Source: Saprospiraceae bacterium (lineage in GTDB: Bacteria > Bacteroidota > Bacteroidia > Chitinophagales > Saprospiraceae). Taken from it: a stretch of DNA of 64,000 bases. The first letter of the stretch is position 1; the number at the start of each line of letters is the position of its first letter. The stretch is taken from the NCBI GenBank assembly GCA_024103005.1, contig JAGFJA010000018.1:1-64000 (forward strand). The letters run 5' to 3'. Position numbers and translations under genes: made by a program. The notes below the pieces were generated by a model. The model did no database searches. It was not told the origin of the DNA and saw only the letters and a program-made list of their open reading frames with translations. This document shows, one piece after another, positions 45,357-54,301 of this stretch.

Positions 45357-46130
45357 TTATTTTGCGTCCTTTGATTTTTTCTGTAATTCATCGACTATGA
45401 GACCAACCTTGGTATGAATATCGTTTAGTTTTTCCTCCCACATATCATCATAAGTCTTTTTCAGATCCGAAAAACCGAGATGTGCCTGGTATTGCCACAT
45501 CTCCTTTATATCATTATAGTCAATCAGGTAAGGTTTGTATTTAGTGTTATCTGAAATGGCCAAAAGTCTGGCTTCCCGATCTATTTTCTTTACTCTTTTG
45601 TAGATAACGCCATCTTTATGCGTAATAATAATATAGGTCTTGTCATCTTTAATATCGCGTAATGACTCTACATACTGACTTATGATGACGCTGCCCGGTT
45701 CTACAGGAAGCATGCTGTCGCCAGATATCTCAAAGGCCCTATAATGACCATTTTTAAGATAAGGAATTGATATTTTAGGCAGGTCGGCGATGTATTCCGG
45801 GTCGGACATACCTGTGATATAACCTGCTTCGGCTTTAGTTTCGACTAATTCGATGTTGTTTTTCCCACTGGCGTCACGAGTCATGGCCATGATTCTGAGT
45901 TCTGCATTGTGGAATATTTCTGTGTGATCCAGGGTAAGGTCTGAACTTATTAACCGATCTAGGGATACTTCCAGCAACTCACAAATCCTGGTCAATAGCC
46001 GGATATTGGGTTCTGTATTTCCTTTTTCATATTCTGAATAGGTTGTCCTTGGTATCCCCAATAATGTCGCAAAAGCTTGCTGGGACATTCCTTTTTTTTG
46101 GCGAAGGTGCCGCAAGTTGTCGTGAAACAT
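45357..46130 (-). CDS. XRE-family repressor with S24 (LexA-like) peptidase domain
   Basis: The 257-residue product has an XRE helix-turn-helix (1-62; LRQKKGMSQQAFATLLGIPRTTYSEYEKG), a linker with an Ala102-Gly103 pair that fits the self-cleavage site, and an S24 domain with the Ser139 (SGDSML) and Lys178 (VIYKRV) catalytic dyad. A 50-residue helical tail follows, which is longer than in most phage repressors. Such proteins cleave themselves on RecA activation and release stress genes. No phage genes lie nearby, so it is probably a chromosomal stress regulator. Confidence 0.9.
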   Translation of the reverse strand: MFHDNLRHLRQKKGMSQQAFATLLGIPRTTYSEYEKGNTEPNIRLLTRICELLEVSLDRLISSDLTLDHTEIFHNAELRIMAMTRDASGKNNIELVETKAEAGYITGMSDPEYIADLPKISIPYLKNGHYRAFEISGDSMLPVEPGSVIISQYVESLRDIKDDKTYIIITHKDGVIYKRVKKIDREARLLAISDNTKYKPYLIDYNDIKEMWQYQAHLGFSDLKKTYDDMWEEKLNDIHTKVGLIVDELQKKSKDAK

Positions 46131-46341
46131 TTGTCATAGTTTATTTGGCCAAAGATACTAATTTTTTTGCAATTGACTGATAATACGGCAATACGTGACG
46201 AAAAATACGACAGGCTTCACTTTTTCTAATGAGACAGGACAGGCCAGGGTATGTAAATTATTCTTTTAATCTTTTATTTAATCCTAATTCTGTATGGAGT
46301 GTAAATTAACAAAATGCCGGTAATAAAATTTATCGGATTCA

Positions 46342-47454
46342 CTACGATTGTTGATTCATTGTATTCTTGACATCTTCCAGCATTTCCAGCATGTAGTCGT
46401 TTTCATCTGGTTTTCCGATAGAGATACGCAGGCAGTCCGGTAAGCCGAAGGAGGCTAACCTTCTGGTGAGAACGCCGCGGGACAATAAGGAATGGTAATA
46501 AGTTTCTACCTCAGCTTCATCCTTAAGGCAAAGAGTAATAAAGTTGGCTACCGATGGGATGTAGTCAAAACCCAGTCGGCTATAAGCATCCGTTAGTTTT
46601 TTCATCTCTCTCACATTGTTGTCAATAGTCATTTGTAAAAAGGATGTGTCCTGAAGGCTTGCAAGTCCTGCTATCTGTGCAGCCAGGTTGGGGTCAAATG
46701 TAAGTTTGACTTTGGTCAAAGCCCGTATTATGTATTCAGGACCCAGGGCGTAACCCAGCCGAAGACCTGCCAATCCGTAAGCTTTTGAAAATGTCCTGAG
46801 TACCAGCACATTGTCATATCCCAGGTGTGCACAATCCGGATAATTTGAAGATAAGGCATCTGCAAATTCTGAATAGGCTTCGTCCACAACAACTAAAATA
46901 TGTCCTGGAACCTTATCAAGAAATGATGTTATCTCATGGTAAGATATCATTTGACCGGTCGGATTATTGGGATTGACAATATAAATAAGCCCGGTAGTGG
47001 CATCTATTGCGGAAATAATTCCGTCCAGATCAAAACAGTGATTTCCCACCATGGGTACCTCTACACAGGGAACGTTGTTCATTCGTGCCATGACTTTTGC
47101 CGACACGAAGGCGCCGTGAGACGTTAACATAGACTTGCCCGGTTCTAAGAAGGCTTTAAACATGGAGTAAAGTATTGCATCAGAACCATTGCCCAGTAAA
47201 ATACATTCTTTCGGGAAATTGACTTTAAGGGAAAGTTGTTCTTTCAGAGCGTCTGAGGTAGGATCTGGATATAAATTCATTCGACCCAGTTGCTCAGAAA
47301 GAGCCTTCATGCCAAGTGGGCTTGGGCCGAAGTTGTTTTCATTGCTGCTGAGGACAACTTGTCTCTGTGGTTTGGCATCACCAAACATATTGGCACCCGG
47401 CTTTCCCGGCTTATATGGGGCTAAATTTTCTATATGAGAAGGAATTTTGATCAT
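46342..47454 (-). CDS. hisC: Histidinol-phosphate aminotransferase
   Basis: The 370-residue product is a fold type I PLP enzyme: SSNENNFGPSPLG, LGNGSDAIL, NPNNPTGQ (161-168), DEAYSEF and the PLP lysine Lys224 in RTFSKAYGLAGLRLGYA. These fit HisC, which converts imidazole acetol-phosphate to histidinol-phosphate in histidine synthesis. No other his gene is in the window, so a close relative acting on another amino acid cannot be fully excluded. Monocistronic. Confidence 0.85.
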   Translation of the reverse strand: MIKIPSHIENLAPYKPGKPGANMFGDAKPQRQVVLSSNENNFGPSPLGMKALSEQLGRMNLYPDPTSDALKEQLSLKVNFPKECILLGNGSDAILYSMFKAFLEPGKSMLTSHGAFVSAKVMARMNNVPCVEVPMVGNHCFDLDGIISAIDATTGLIYIVNPNNPTGQMISYHEITSFLDKVPGHILVVVDEAYSEFADALSSNYPDCAHLGYDNVLVLRTFSKAYGLAGLRLGYALGPEYIIRALTKVKLTFDPNLAAQIAGLASLQDTSFLQMTIDNNVREMKKLTDAYSRLGFDYIPSVANFITLCLKDEAEVETYYHSLLSRGVLTRRLASFGLPDCLRISIGKPDENDYMLEMLEDVKNTMNQQS

Positions 47455-47665
47455 AAAATATTAAAATTAAGGACGCCTGGAGGTAAATTTGTTTATAAAC
47501 ATATTAAAGCAACAAATATATAAAAAAATCAGAGTATATAGATTTTATCACAGTTACAAGCATGGATACTGTATTTATTTTGCAACTTAAGGGAAGATAC
47601 CATATCACTGTTCTCAAAAATTATATTAAATATCAGGAGATAAACAACAGATTTTTAAACATTTG

Positions 47666-47697
47666 TTTGGTCAATAAATAAAATAAAATTACCTTTG
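47666..47697 (+). promoter_or_regulatory. Promoter of rplY
   Basis: TTTG (47666-47669), a 20-bp spacer and TACCTTTG (47690-47697) form a complete Bacteroidota promoter. It lies 38 bp before the rplY start codon. Confidence 0.8.
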
Positions 47698-47735
47698 CAC
47701 TCCAATTTAATAAATGGGTTTTAAACTAATAGCAG

Positions 47736-48314
47736 ATGAATACTATAGTTATCAACGGAAATAAAAGAGAATCAGTAGGCAAAAAGGCCACTAAGGAAGT
47801 TAGAGCTTCCAATGCTATTCCTTGTGTATTGTACAGCAGTTCAAAGGAAAATATTCACTTCCAGACAACTGAAGCTGAAGTGCGCCACCTTGTTTTTACA
47901 CCTGATTTCAAAGTAGCAGAGCTTAATATAGATGGTACACAGGTAAGAGCTATCTTGAAAGATATCCAGTTTCATCCTGTTAAGGACACTATCCGGCACA
48001 TTGATTTCCTTCAATTGGTAGAAAATCATCCGGTTACAGTGGAGATTCCATTAAAGACAAAAGGATCTAGCCCCGGAGTTAAGATAGGTGGTAAGTTGAT
48101 GCAGACCATCCGTAAGGTAAAAGTAAAGACAGTTCCGGCTAATCTAGTTGATGAATTATTTGTTGATATCTCTTCACTTGAATTGGGTCAGTCTTTGAGG
48201 ATTAAAGATATTATTGTTCCGGAAGGAGTTGAAATCATGCAAAATGGTAGTATCCCGGTGGTTACCATTGAAATTCCACGCGCATTGAAGAGTGCCGCTG
48301 CTGCTGAGAAGTAA
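47736..48314 (+). CDS. rplY: Ribosomal protein bL25 (Ctc type)
   Basis: The 192-residue product has the bL25 N-terminal domain (GNKRESVGKKATKEVRASNAIPCVLY … ILKDIQFHPVKDTIRHIDF) and the C-terminal TL5/Ctc beta domain (VTVEIPLKTKG … VEGVEIMQNGSIPVVTI-like), with an Ala/Lys tail. It binds 5S rRNA in the large subunit. Long Ctc-type forms are usual outside enterobacteria. It has its own promoter and terminator. pth, often next to it, is not found here. Confidence 0.94.
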   Translation: MNTIVINGNKRESVGKKATKEVRASNAIPCVLYSSSKENIHFQTTEAEVRHLVFTPDFKVAELNIDGTQVRAILKDIQFHPVKDTIRHIDFLQLVENHPVTVEIPLKTKGSSPGVKIGGKLMQTIRKVKVKTVPANLVDELFVDISSLELGQSLRIKDIIVPEGVEIMQNGSIPVVTIEIPRALKSAAAAEK

Positions 48315-48339
48315 AAGAAATTTATTAAGCATTATAATG

Positions 48340-48373
48340 GAGACTGTTCATATTCGGACAGTCTCTTTTTTTT
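48340..48373 (+). terminator. Terminator of rplY
   Basis: GAGACTGT (48340-48347) pairs with ACAGTCTC (48358-48365), followed by eight T. It lies 26 bp past the stop codon. Confidence 0.9.
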
Positions 48374-48504
48374 ACAATTATGTGATTAAAAAATTATCAG
48401 ATTCTATGACCTGATGCCTTTCCTTTTAACTTCATAGCGAAAAATACCTGAAGGTTTGATTTATTCAATATTTTCTTAATTTTGTCAAATCAAATCATTC
48501 AATT

Positions 48505-49473
48505 ATGTCTAAATCACCACTTACCCATATAAGCCACGACGTATTTATAAAGACTATTCTTGCAGATTTAGATGCTGCAAAGAGTTTCCTGAATAGTTTT
48601 CTGCCTGAACATTTGCGAAATGTTCTAGATATTGAAAGGTTAACTCAAGTAAAGACTTCATTTCTAACAGAATCATTGAAGAATCGCTTTGCAGATGTTC
48701 TGTTTGATATACCACTGTCGGGAACACAGAATAACGTCCGGGTGGCTGTTTTGGTTGAGTTAAAGTCACAACGGGATCGCTTTGTAGTGTTCCAGCTGAT
48801 GGAGTATCTTGCTTTGTCTTACCGTAGCCAGATAAAGGAGCGCCGGCGGCATCAGCGAAACTTAAAGTTGATTATTCCTTTTGTTTATTACCACGGAAAA
48901 GAGAAGTGGAAATTATCCGAGACCATTGATTTTTTTGCAAATGTTCCAGATGTATTGTTGAAGTACCTTCCACAATTTGAAAGTATCTTCATTGATCTCA
49001 AAGGAAAGAGTGAGGAAGAAATTGTCGCAATTGAGAATTCACTGTTGAGGACAGCTCTGCATCTTCAGTTTTTACGATTTTTAGATCAGATAGACGAAAA
49101 GATATTATACAGTGCCTTCATAGGGCTGGATGAGGATTATTACGGGAACTATATTCAGGCGATGATTGTTTATACACTTAAGAATTTTAATTTAGAGGAA
49201 GAGGAGTTTGAGGACTTTATTACTGAATTTCCTGATAAAGTAAAATCAACAGCCATGACAATTGCAGATCGTTTAATACAGAAGGGTAAGCTTGAAGGCA
49301 TTGAACAAGGACTTGAACAAGGACTTGAACAAGGAATGGAACAAGGTATGGAAAAGAAGCAAGTAGAAATAGTCCTAAAAAGCTATCAAAATAACATTGA
49401 AATTTCACTTATTGCCAGTATTACAGATTTGTCTGAAGAAAGGGTAAGGGAAATAATTGAAGAGAATAATTAG
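48505..49473 (+). CDS. Rpn-family recombination-promoting nuclease (PF04754-like)
   Basis: The 322-residue product matches the Rpn/transposase_31 group: SHDVFIKTILADLDAAKSFL at the start, FADVLFDIPL with Asp, VLVELKSQRDR with the E-x-K of a PD-(D/E)XK nuclease, FQLMEYLALSYRSQ and LIIPFVYYHGKEKW. RpnA-type proteins cut DNA and promote RecA-independent exchange; some act in toxin or phage-defence settings. The region around residues 266-281 is made of four in-frame 12-bp units giving EQG repeats (49300-49347). The gene stands alone with no transposon ends. Confidence 0.85.
   Translation: MSKSPLTHISHDVFIKTILADLDAAKSFLNSFLPEHLRNVLDIERLTQVKTSFLTESLKNRFADVLFDIPLSGTQNNVRVAVLVELKSQRDRFVVFQLMEYLALSYRSQIKERRRHQRNLKLIIPFVYYHGKEKWKLSETIDFFANVPDVLLKYLPQFESIFIDLKGKSEEEIVAIENSLLRTALHLQFLRFLDQIDEKILYSAFIGLDEDYYGNYIQAMIVYTLKNFNLEEEEFEDFITEFPDKVKSTAMTIADRLIQKGKLEGIEQGLEQGLEQGMEQGMEKKQVEIVLKSYQNNIEISLIASITDLSEERVREIIEENN
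49300..49347 (+). repeat. In-frame 12-bp tandem repeat (EQG units) inside the Rpn-type gene
   Basis: Four units of 12 bp (ATTGAACAAGGA, CTTGAACAAGGA twice, ATGGAACAAGGT) encode IEQG, LEQG, LEQG, MEQG. Unit number can change without a frameshift, lengthening or shortening a helical linker before the last helix. Confidence 0.9.
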
Positions 49474-49660
49474 TTTTTTTGCTTCTATCGCCCAGCATTT
49501 TCTTTCAGGCTTGTCGACACTGTGTCAACAACTCGGCTACTCAATAAATTATCATAGCCTGTACCCCATTAAATTTATTCAAAAGGTTTTGCTAAAAGCT
49601 TCCGGTCGATTTATTATTTTTGATTGACGTAATATGAATTTGCTACTCAAAAATGTTTAG

Positions 49661-50212
49661 ATGAGCAGGATAAGTGCATGGATTTTGAAGATGCTAGGAT
49701 GGAAGATTATAGGGTGGAACATGAATGCCCTGAAGAAATACGTGCTGATAGTTATCCCGCATACGTCCAACTGGGACTTTCCGCTGGGTCTATTAATTCG
49801 CAGTTCAATCAAATTAAAGATAAACTTTGTCGGAAAAGATAGTTTGTTCAGATGGCCTTTTGGAGGCCTTTTCAGACAGATGGGAGGCTATCCTGTAGAT
49901 AGGAGTAAGAGCAATAACTACGTCGAAACGGTGGCAGATATTTTTAGTAAAAAAGAGGTTTTCAGGTTGACTATTGCCCCTGAAGGTACCCGAAAAAAGG
50001 TAGATAAACTGAAGTCCGGGTTCTATTATATTGCCAGAAAAGCAGAGGTGCCTATTATTTTGGTAGCATTTGATCATAGAACGAAAGAAATCAGAGTTCA
50101 TCCACCCATTGATTCCACCATTAGCTGGGATGCTCTTCAGGAAGAAATGAAGAACTTTTATAAAGATGTAGAAGGAAGAATTCCGGCATATGGCTTTAAA
50201 TTTCCGGAATAA
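49661..50212 (+). CDS. 1-acyl-glycerol-3-phosphate acyltransferase-like protein (PlsC family)
   Basis: The 183-residue product has the acyltransferase motifs HTSNWD (HX4D, His34 and Asp39), GKDSLFRWPFGGLFRQMGG, APEGTR and VPIILVAFDH. It would transfer an acyl chain to a glycerol phosphate or another acceptor at the inner membrane. It is short and has no long N-terminal membrane segment, as in the small soluble-type members common in Bacteroidota. The substrate is not certain. Single gene. Confidence 0.85.
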   Translation: MSRISAWILKMLGWKIIGWNMNALKKYVLIVIPHTSNWDFPLGLLIRSSIKLKINFVGKDSLFRWPFGGLFRQMGGYPVDRSKSNNYVETVADIFSKKEVFRLTIAPEGTRKKVDKLKSGFYYIARKAEVPIILVAFDHRTKEIRVHPPIDSTISWDALQEEMKNFYKDVEGRIPAYGFKFPE

Positions 50213-50251
50213 TATCCTTATTCAAAGTACGGTGTAATAATTGTCTGTAAA

Positions 50252-51118
50252 TTATAAAATGACTCCGGGATGACTTACAGCTACTTGTCTTGAAGTACCC
50301 AATCCCTCTATTTTCATATCTATGACGTCACCTGCCCTTAGAAAGGTAGGGACAGGCTTGGTTCCGGCTCCTACCCCTGCCGGAGTACCGGTGCTGATGA
50401 TGTCGCCCGGTAGTAAGGTCATAAACCGACTGATATATGATATTAAAAATGGAATATCAAATATCATATCTGAAGTATTGCCATTTTGATAGGTTACACC
50501 ATTAACCTTTAATTGCATGGCAAGATTTCCCGGATTGGGGATTTCATCCGGTGTTGCCATCCATGGACCCAATGGTGCAAATGAATCACAACTTTTCCCC
50601 TTGCAGAACTGTCCTCCCATTTCTTTTTGAAACGATCTTTCACTGTAATCATTCATCATACAATATCCGGCGATATGATCAGCAGCTTGATCCATAGGCA
50701 CATTGGAGGCCTTTTTACCTATGACAACCGCCAGCTCTATCTCCCAGTCCGTTTTTTGACTGTTAAGCGGTATAACCAATGAATCATTGGGGCCACATAA
50801 AGCCGTTGTGGATTTAAAAAACAAAATTGGCTCAACAGGTATTTTTGCACCGGTCTCAATAGCATGATCTCTATAATTGAGCCCTATACAGACTATCTTC
50901 GATGGACGACTAACCGGGGCACCAAGTCTCACTCCTTCCGGTAACTCAGATAAAGTTTCGGCATGTTCTAAAAGATATTGTTGTAGTTTTTCAGGACCTG
51001 CCGTACTAAAAAATCGCTCATCATAATCAGAAAACAAGGTGGATGTATCCAAATAACTGCCTTTATATAATACACCGGGACGTTCTTCACCTGCATTTCC
51101 ATATCTGATTAACTTCAT
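50252..51118 (-). CDS. Fumarylacetoacetate hydrolase family protein
   Basis: The 288-residue product has the FAH fold: VCIGLNYRDHAIETGAKIPVEPILFFKS, the metal-binding acidic residues in DWEIELAVVIGKKA, YCMMNDYSERSFQ, GKSCDSFAPLGPW and STGTPAGVGAGTKP. Members cleave or decarboxylate 2-oxo acids (such as 2-oxohept-3-enedioate, ureidoglycolate or oxaloacetate); the actual substrate cannot be assigned. It follows the yggS gene direction with about 60 bp between. Confidence 0.88.
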   Translation of the reverse strand: MKLIRYGNAGEERPGVLYKGSYLDTSTLFSDYDERFFSTAGPEKLQQYLLEHAETLSELPEGVRLGAPVSRPSKIVCIGLNYRDHAIETGAKIPVEPILFFKSTTALCGPNDSLVIPLNSQKTDWEIELAVVIGKKASNVPMDQAADHIAGYCMMNDYSERSFQKEMGGQFCKGKSCDSFAPLGPWMATPDEIPNPGNLAMQLKVNGVTYQNGNTSDMIFDIPFLISYISRFMTLLPGDIISTGTPAGVGAGTKPVPTFLRAGDVIDMKIEGLGTSRQVAVSHPGVIL

Positions 51119-51180
51119 AGTTTTCTTGTTTTAATAATTAATTATAAAGATTTCAACAAATTACTAAGTGATGGAAATTG

Positions 51181-51921
51181 TTATGACTGATTTGGATTTT
51201 GTTCATTCCAGTAGTAACTGTCAGGATAGACTCTTTTTCCAAATATTGCTGTTCCTACCCGAATTATGGTAGCGCCCTCTTCAATAGCGGTTTCCAGGTC
51301 TCCACTCATCCCCATTGAAAGTTCTTTCATTTCTACACCGGCTATATTGAGGTTAATGATTTGTTGGCGAAGCTGGCTTAATAGCGTAAAACAGGGGCGG
51401 GTTTCTTCAGGATCGTCGCTGAAAAGTCCAATAGTCATCAACCCTTTGATATGAAGATGGTCTAAAGCAGCTATTTGTTTCACCAGTTCGACGGCCTTAT
51501 CAGGGCTAACGCCAAATTTTGATGCTTCACCTGAGGTGTTGACCTGAACAAGGATGTCAAGATTTCTTCTCTCTCTTTTCAGTCTGTCATTTAGCTTAAT
51601 TGCCAGCTCCTGCCTGTCAACGGATTGCACACAATCTACGTTGTATCTGATGATTTCCTTTATTTTATTTGTTTGCAGGTGCCCAATGAAATGCTGTTCA
51701 TGTGAATAGTCTTTCAGTGCGTCATATTTTTCTTTTATTTCTTGTAATTTGTTTTCACCAATCAATGTTTCACCCGATTCAAATGCAGTAATGATTCTAT
51801 CCGGAGCAACGGTTTTGGTCGCCATTAAAAGTCTCACCTCTGATGGGTTTCTGCCGCATTTAATACAAGCATCGGTTATTCGCTGACGAATGTGACGTAT
51901 ATTAAAAAGAATATCGTTCAT
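51181..51921 (-). CDS. yggS: PLP homeostasis protein, YggS/PROSC family
   Basis: The 246-residue product has a TIM-barrel with the PLP lysine Lys36 in LMATKTVAP, GENKLQEIKEKYD, HFIGHLQTNKIKEI, VQVNTSGEASKFGV and LSMGMSGDLETAIEEGATIIRVGTAIFG. Members bind PLP without a known enzymatic reaction and keep its level balanced. Length and motifs are normal. The FAH-family gene follows in the same direction. Confidence 0.94.
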   Translation of the reverse strand: MNDILFNIRHIRQRITDACIKCGRNPSEVRLLMATKTVAPDRIITAFESGETLIGENKLQEIKEKYDALKDYSHEQHFIGHLQTNKIKEIIRYNVDCVQSVDRQELAIKLNDRLKRERRNLDILVQVNTSGEASKFGVSPDKAVELVKQIAALDHLHIKGLMTIGLFSDDPEETRPCFTLLSQLRQQIINLNIAGVEMKELSMGMSGDLETAIEEGATIIRVGTAIFGKRVYPDSYYWNEQNPNQS

Positions 51922-52104
51922 TTTATTAACTGTTCTAAATTGAATTCTAAACTGATTTTGTCAATTATTAAATGTAAGACAAGTTCAGGTCCATAAATGT
52001 TTATTCTGATGGTTGTGATATATCCACCTGTGGTATGCCGGTACTTGGTTTACCCTTTTCATATTCCGTTCTTTTCGTGAATTAACTGGAAAAATGACAA
52101 TTTC

Positions 52105-53139
52105 TTATTTATTTGCAAGTTGCCCACAGGCTGCATCTATATCTTTTCCTCTACTTCTTCTTACAGTGACGTTTACCTTATTTTTTACAAGCGTATGGAC
52201 GAATTTATTCAGTTGATCCGCATTTGACTTTTGAAAGTCGATACCTTCCACCGTGTTGTATTCTATGATGTTTACTCTAACCGGAAAGTCATGGGTGAGT
52301 CCGGCTAATTCTATTGCATCTTCATTTTGGTCATTGAATCCCCTCAGTGCCAGGTATTCAAAGGTGATGCGGTTTTTTGTTTTTTGATAAAAATATTTAA
52401 GGGCCTCCATCAGCACCCGAATTCCGTTCTGATCATTGATGGGCATGATTTCATTTCTTTTGGCATCATTTGCGGCGTGAAGGCTGAGGGCAAGATTGGC
52501 CTTGACACCGTCGTCAGCAAGCCTTTTAATCATTTTGGCGATCCCGGCAGTGCTGATGGTGATACGGGATGGTGACATTCCAAGTCCTTTTGGAGAAGTG
52601 ATGATTTCTACACTTTTAAGGGTGTTGCTATAGTTGAGCATAGGTTCACCCATCCCCATGTACACAATATTGGTCAGTGGATGGTCGAAATATTCGAGAG
52701 CCTGACGGTTGACGTGGATTACCTGATCTATGATTTCGGGAAAATCTAAGTTGCGTATCCTACCCATCATACCAGTGGCACAGAATTTACAGGCAAGGCT
52801 GCATCCGACCTGAGATGAAACGCAGGCGGTAAACCGGTTTTCTTCTGGAACAGGTATAAGAACTGTTTCTATCAGGTGTCCGTCATGCAGCCTTAGGCGG
52901 GATTTGATGGTGCCGTCACTACTTTTCTGGATGAGGTCAATCTCCATGGGCTGAAAGATAAAATTCTCGGCTAATTTTTCCCGCAAAGAAGTCGGTAAAC
53001 TTGTCATTTCCTGAAAGGTCTTGGCATGTTTCTGCCAAATCCACTCAAATACCTGATTGGCCCTAAATTTTGGTTCATTGACTGATTCTAACCAATCAAT
53101 TAATTTTTCTTTTGACAAAAGTCTGATATCTGACGACAT
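52105..53139 (-). CDS. rlmN: 23S rRNA (adenine2503-C2)/tRNA methyltransferase, radical SAM
   Basis: The 344-residue product has the radical SAM cluster motif CSLACKFCATG, FEWIWQKHAKTFQEMTSLP, MGMGEPMLNY, ISTAGIAKMIKRLADDG, LALSLHAAND and a conserved Cys near the end (AACGQLANK) that fits the methyl-carrying Cys. It methylates A2503 of 23S rRNA and A37 of some tRNAs. I choose ATG 53139 (MSSDIRLL): a -7 box lies just upstream and the extra 20 residues of the longer frame look unlike protein of this family. Confidence 0.93.
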   Translation of the reverse strand: MSSDIRLLSKEKLIDWLESVNEPKFRANQVFEWIWQKHAKTFQEMTSLPTSLREKLAENFIFQPMEIDLIQKSSDGTIKSRLRLHDGHLIETVLIPVPEENRFTACVSSQVGCSLACKFCATGMMGRIRNLDFPEIIDQVIHVNRQALEYFDHPLTNIVYMGMGEPMLNYSNTLKSVEIITSPKGLGMSPSRITISTAGIAKMIKRLADDGVKANLALSLHAANDAKRNEIMPINDQNGIRVLMEALKYFYQKTKNRITFEYLALRGFNDQNEDAIELAGLTHDFPVRVNIIEYNTVEGIDFQKSNADQLNKFVHTLVKNKVNVTVRRSRGKDIDAACGQLANK

Positions 53140-53158
53140 AGAATACCCTTTAAAAGTG

Positions 53159-53166
53159 CAAAGATA
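53159..53166 (-). promoter_or_regulatory. Promoter -7 box of rlmN
   Basis: Read on the minus strand this is TATCTTTG, matching TAnnTTTG, 19 bp before ATG 53139. It falls inside the longer open frame and so decides the shorter start. Confidence 0.65.
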
Positions 53167-53401
53167 GCACAATAGACACAGAAAGGGAAAGGAATGCATA
53201 ATCTGACAATCTCATTCGATCCGGATCATATTGAATGAATATGAGATTGGAATCCCGGAAAAAGAAGGTTATATACGATATTATGATTCAGTCTTCGGCA
53301 ATTCGGATTATTTTCAATGTTTTGAAGAAATTATAGATTTTCCGGAATTTTTTAAGGATTTGATTGATTACCCCTTATCTTCGCTCCTTATTCTGAAATG
53401 C

Positions 53402-54217
53402 ATGCGGACATTTCCTTCAAAAGTTATTCTCTTCGGTGAACATTCCTTACTGTGGGGTAGTGACGGTTTGGCTATACCCTGGACGCAGTATTCAGGTGGC
53501 TGGGCACAGGGAAGTCAACAGTTTGAGGGAACAGACTTATTTAAGTTTGCAGATTACTTACGTACTCAGAAGTTTCACAATTTATTTGATCATAACTTAT
53601 TTTTGACGGATGTCCGGGATGGGTGGTCATTTGCTTCAAATATTCCGGTAGGTTATGGTGTCGGCTCTTCGGGTGCATATTCTGCAGCTGTCTATACCCG
53701 ATATGCTGAGATAGTGCATCAGGATAAAGAGGTGATTCGTGAAGACCTGGCAAAGATCGAAACTTTTTTTCATGGAGCAAGTTCGGGTATCGACCCATTA
53801 ATATCCTATTTCAACCAACCATTTCATATAGATGACGGACAACCGAAAGCGGTCAACCTGGAGAAAAAAGTTATCCAATCCTTCAATTTAGTAGATTCCG
53901 GGATACCCAGGAAGGGTTCATATTATATCAGATTTTTTGCCGATAAGATGCAAGATAAGATGTTTGACGAAAAGGTCAGAGAAATCCTGATACCTGCTGT
54001 GACACAGGCTATTCGTGCCTGCCTTGAGGGTGATTTGAAAGCTTTGTATCAGCACTATTTTGAAATCAGTTATTTTCAACTCGTGTGGATGACTGAATTT
54101 ATCCCACTTAACAAAATAAAAGCCTGGGAGAAAAAACTTTCTGATTATGATGGTTTTTATAAAATTTGCGGTGCCGGCGGTGGTGGCTTTTTCCTGGAAT
54201 TAAAGAAGCAGATCTGA
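53402..54217 (+). CDS. GHMP kinase, mevalonate kinase-like
   Basis: The 271-residue product has FPSKVILFGEHSLLWGSDGLAIP at the start, the phosphate-binding GHMP motif PVGYGVGSSGAYSAAVY and the C-terminal CGAGGGGFFLEL. This fits mevalonate kinase-like GHMP kinases, which in Bacteroidota serve the mevalonate route to isoprenoids; a related sugar or isopentenyl phosphate kinase is possible. The frame is open from 53231, but similarity begins at MRTFPSK and a near-consensus -7 box (TATCTTCG, about 53376) lies before it, so ATG 53402 is chosen. No other mevalonate genes are adjacent. Confidence 0.78.
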   Translation: MRTFPSKVILFGEHSLLWGSDGLAIPWTQYSGGWAQGSQQFEGTDLFKFADYLRTQKFHNLFDHNLFLTDVRDGWSFASNIPVGYGVGSSGAYSAAVYTRYAEIVHQDKEVIREDLAKIETFFHGASSGIDPLISYFNQPFHIDDGQPKAVNLEKKVIQSFNLVDSGIPRKGSYYIRFFADKMQDKMFDEKVREILIPAVTQAIRACLEGDLKALYQHYFEISYFQLVWMTEFIPLNKIKAWEKKLSDYDGFYKICGAGGGGFFLELKKQI

Positions 54218-54301
54218 ATTTTTAGCGGAAATAGCTCTAATTTTTTGGCATGGTGATTGCAGCTATAATTCTTTGCTAAGTAAAATTATTTTGTTCAATG
54301 G

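Noticed and set aside
45357..46130. S24 repressor as the sign of a prophage
   Set aside because: Neighbours on both sides (HU, hisC, rplY) are housekeeping genes and no integrase, terminase or structural phage genes are present.
46342..47454. A his operon around hisC
   Set aside because: Neither neighbour (S24 repressor, rplY) belongs to histidine synthesis; hisC stands alone here.
53231..53401. N-terminal extension of the GHMP kinase
   Set aside because: The 57 extra residues do not look like the family and a near-consensus -7 box lies within; family similarity starts at MRTFPSK (53402).
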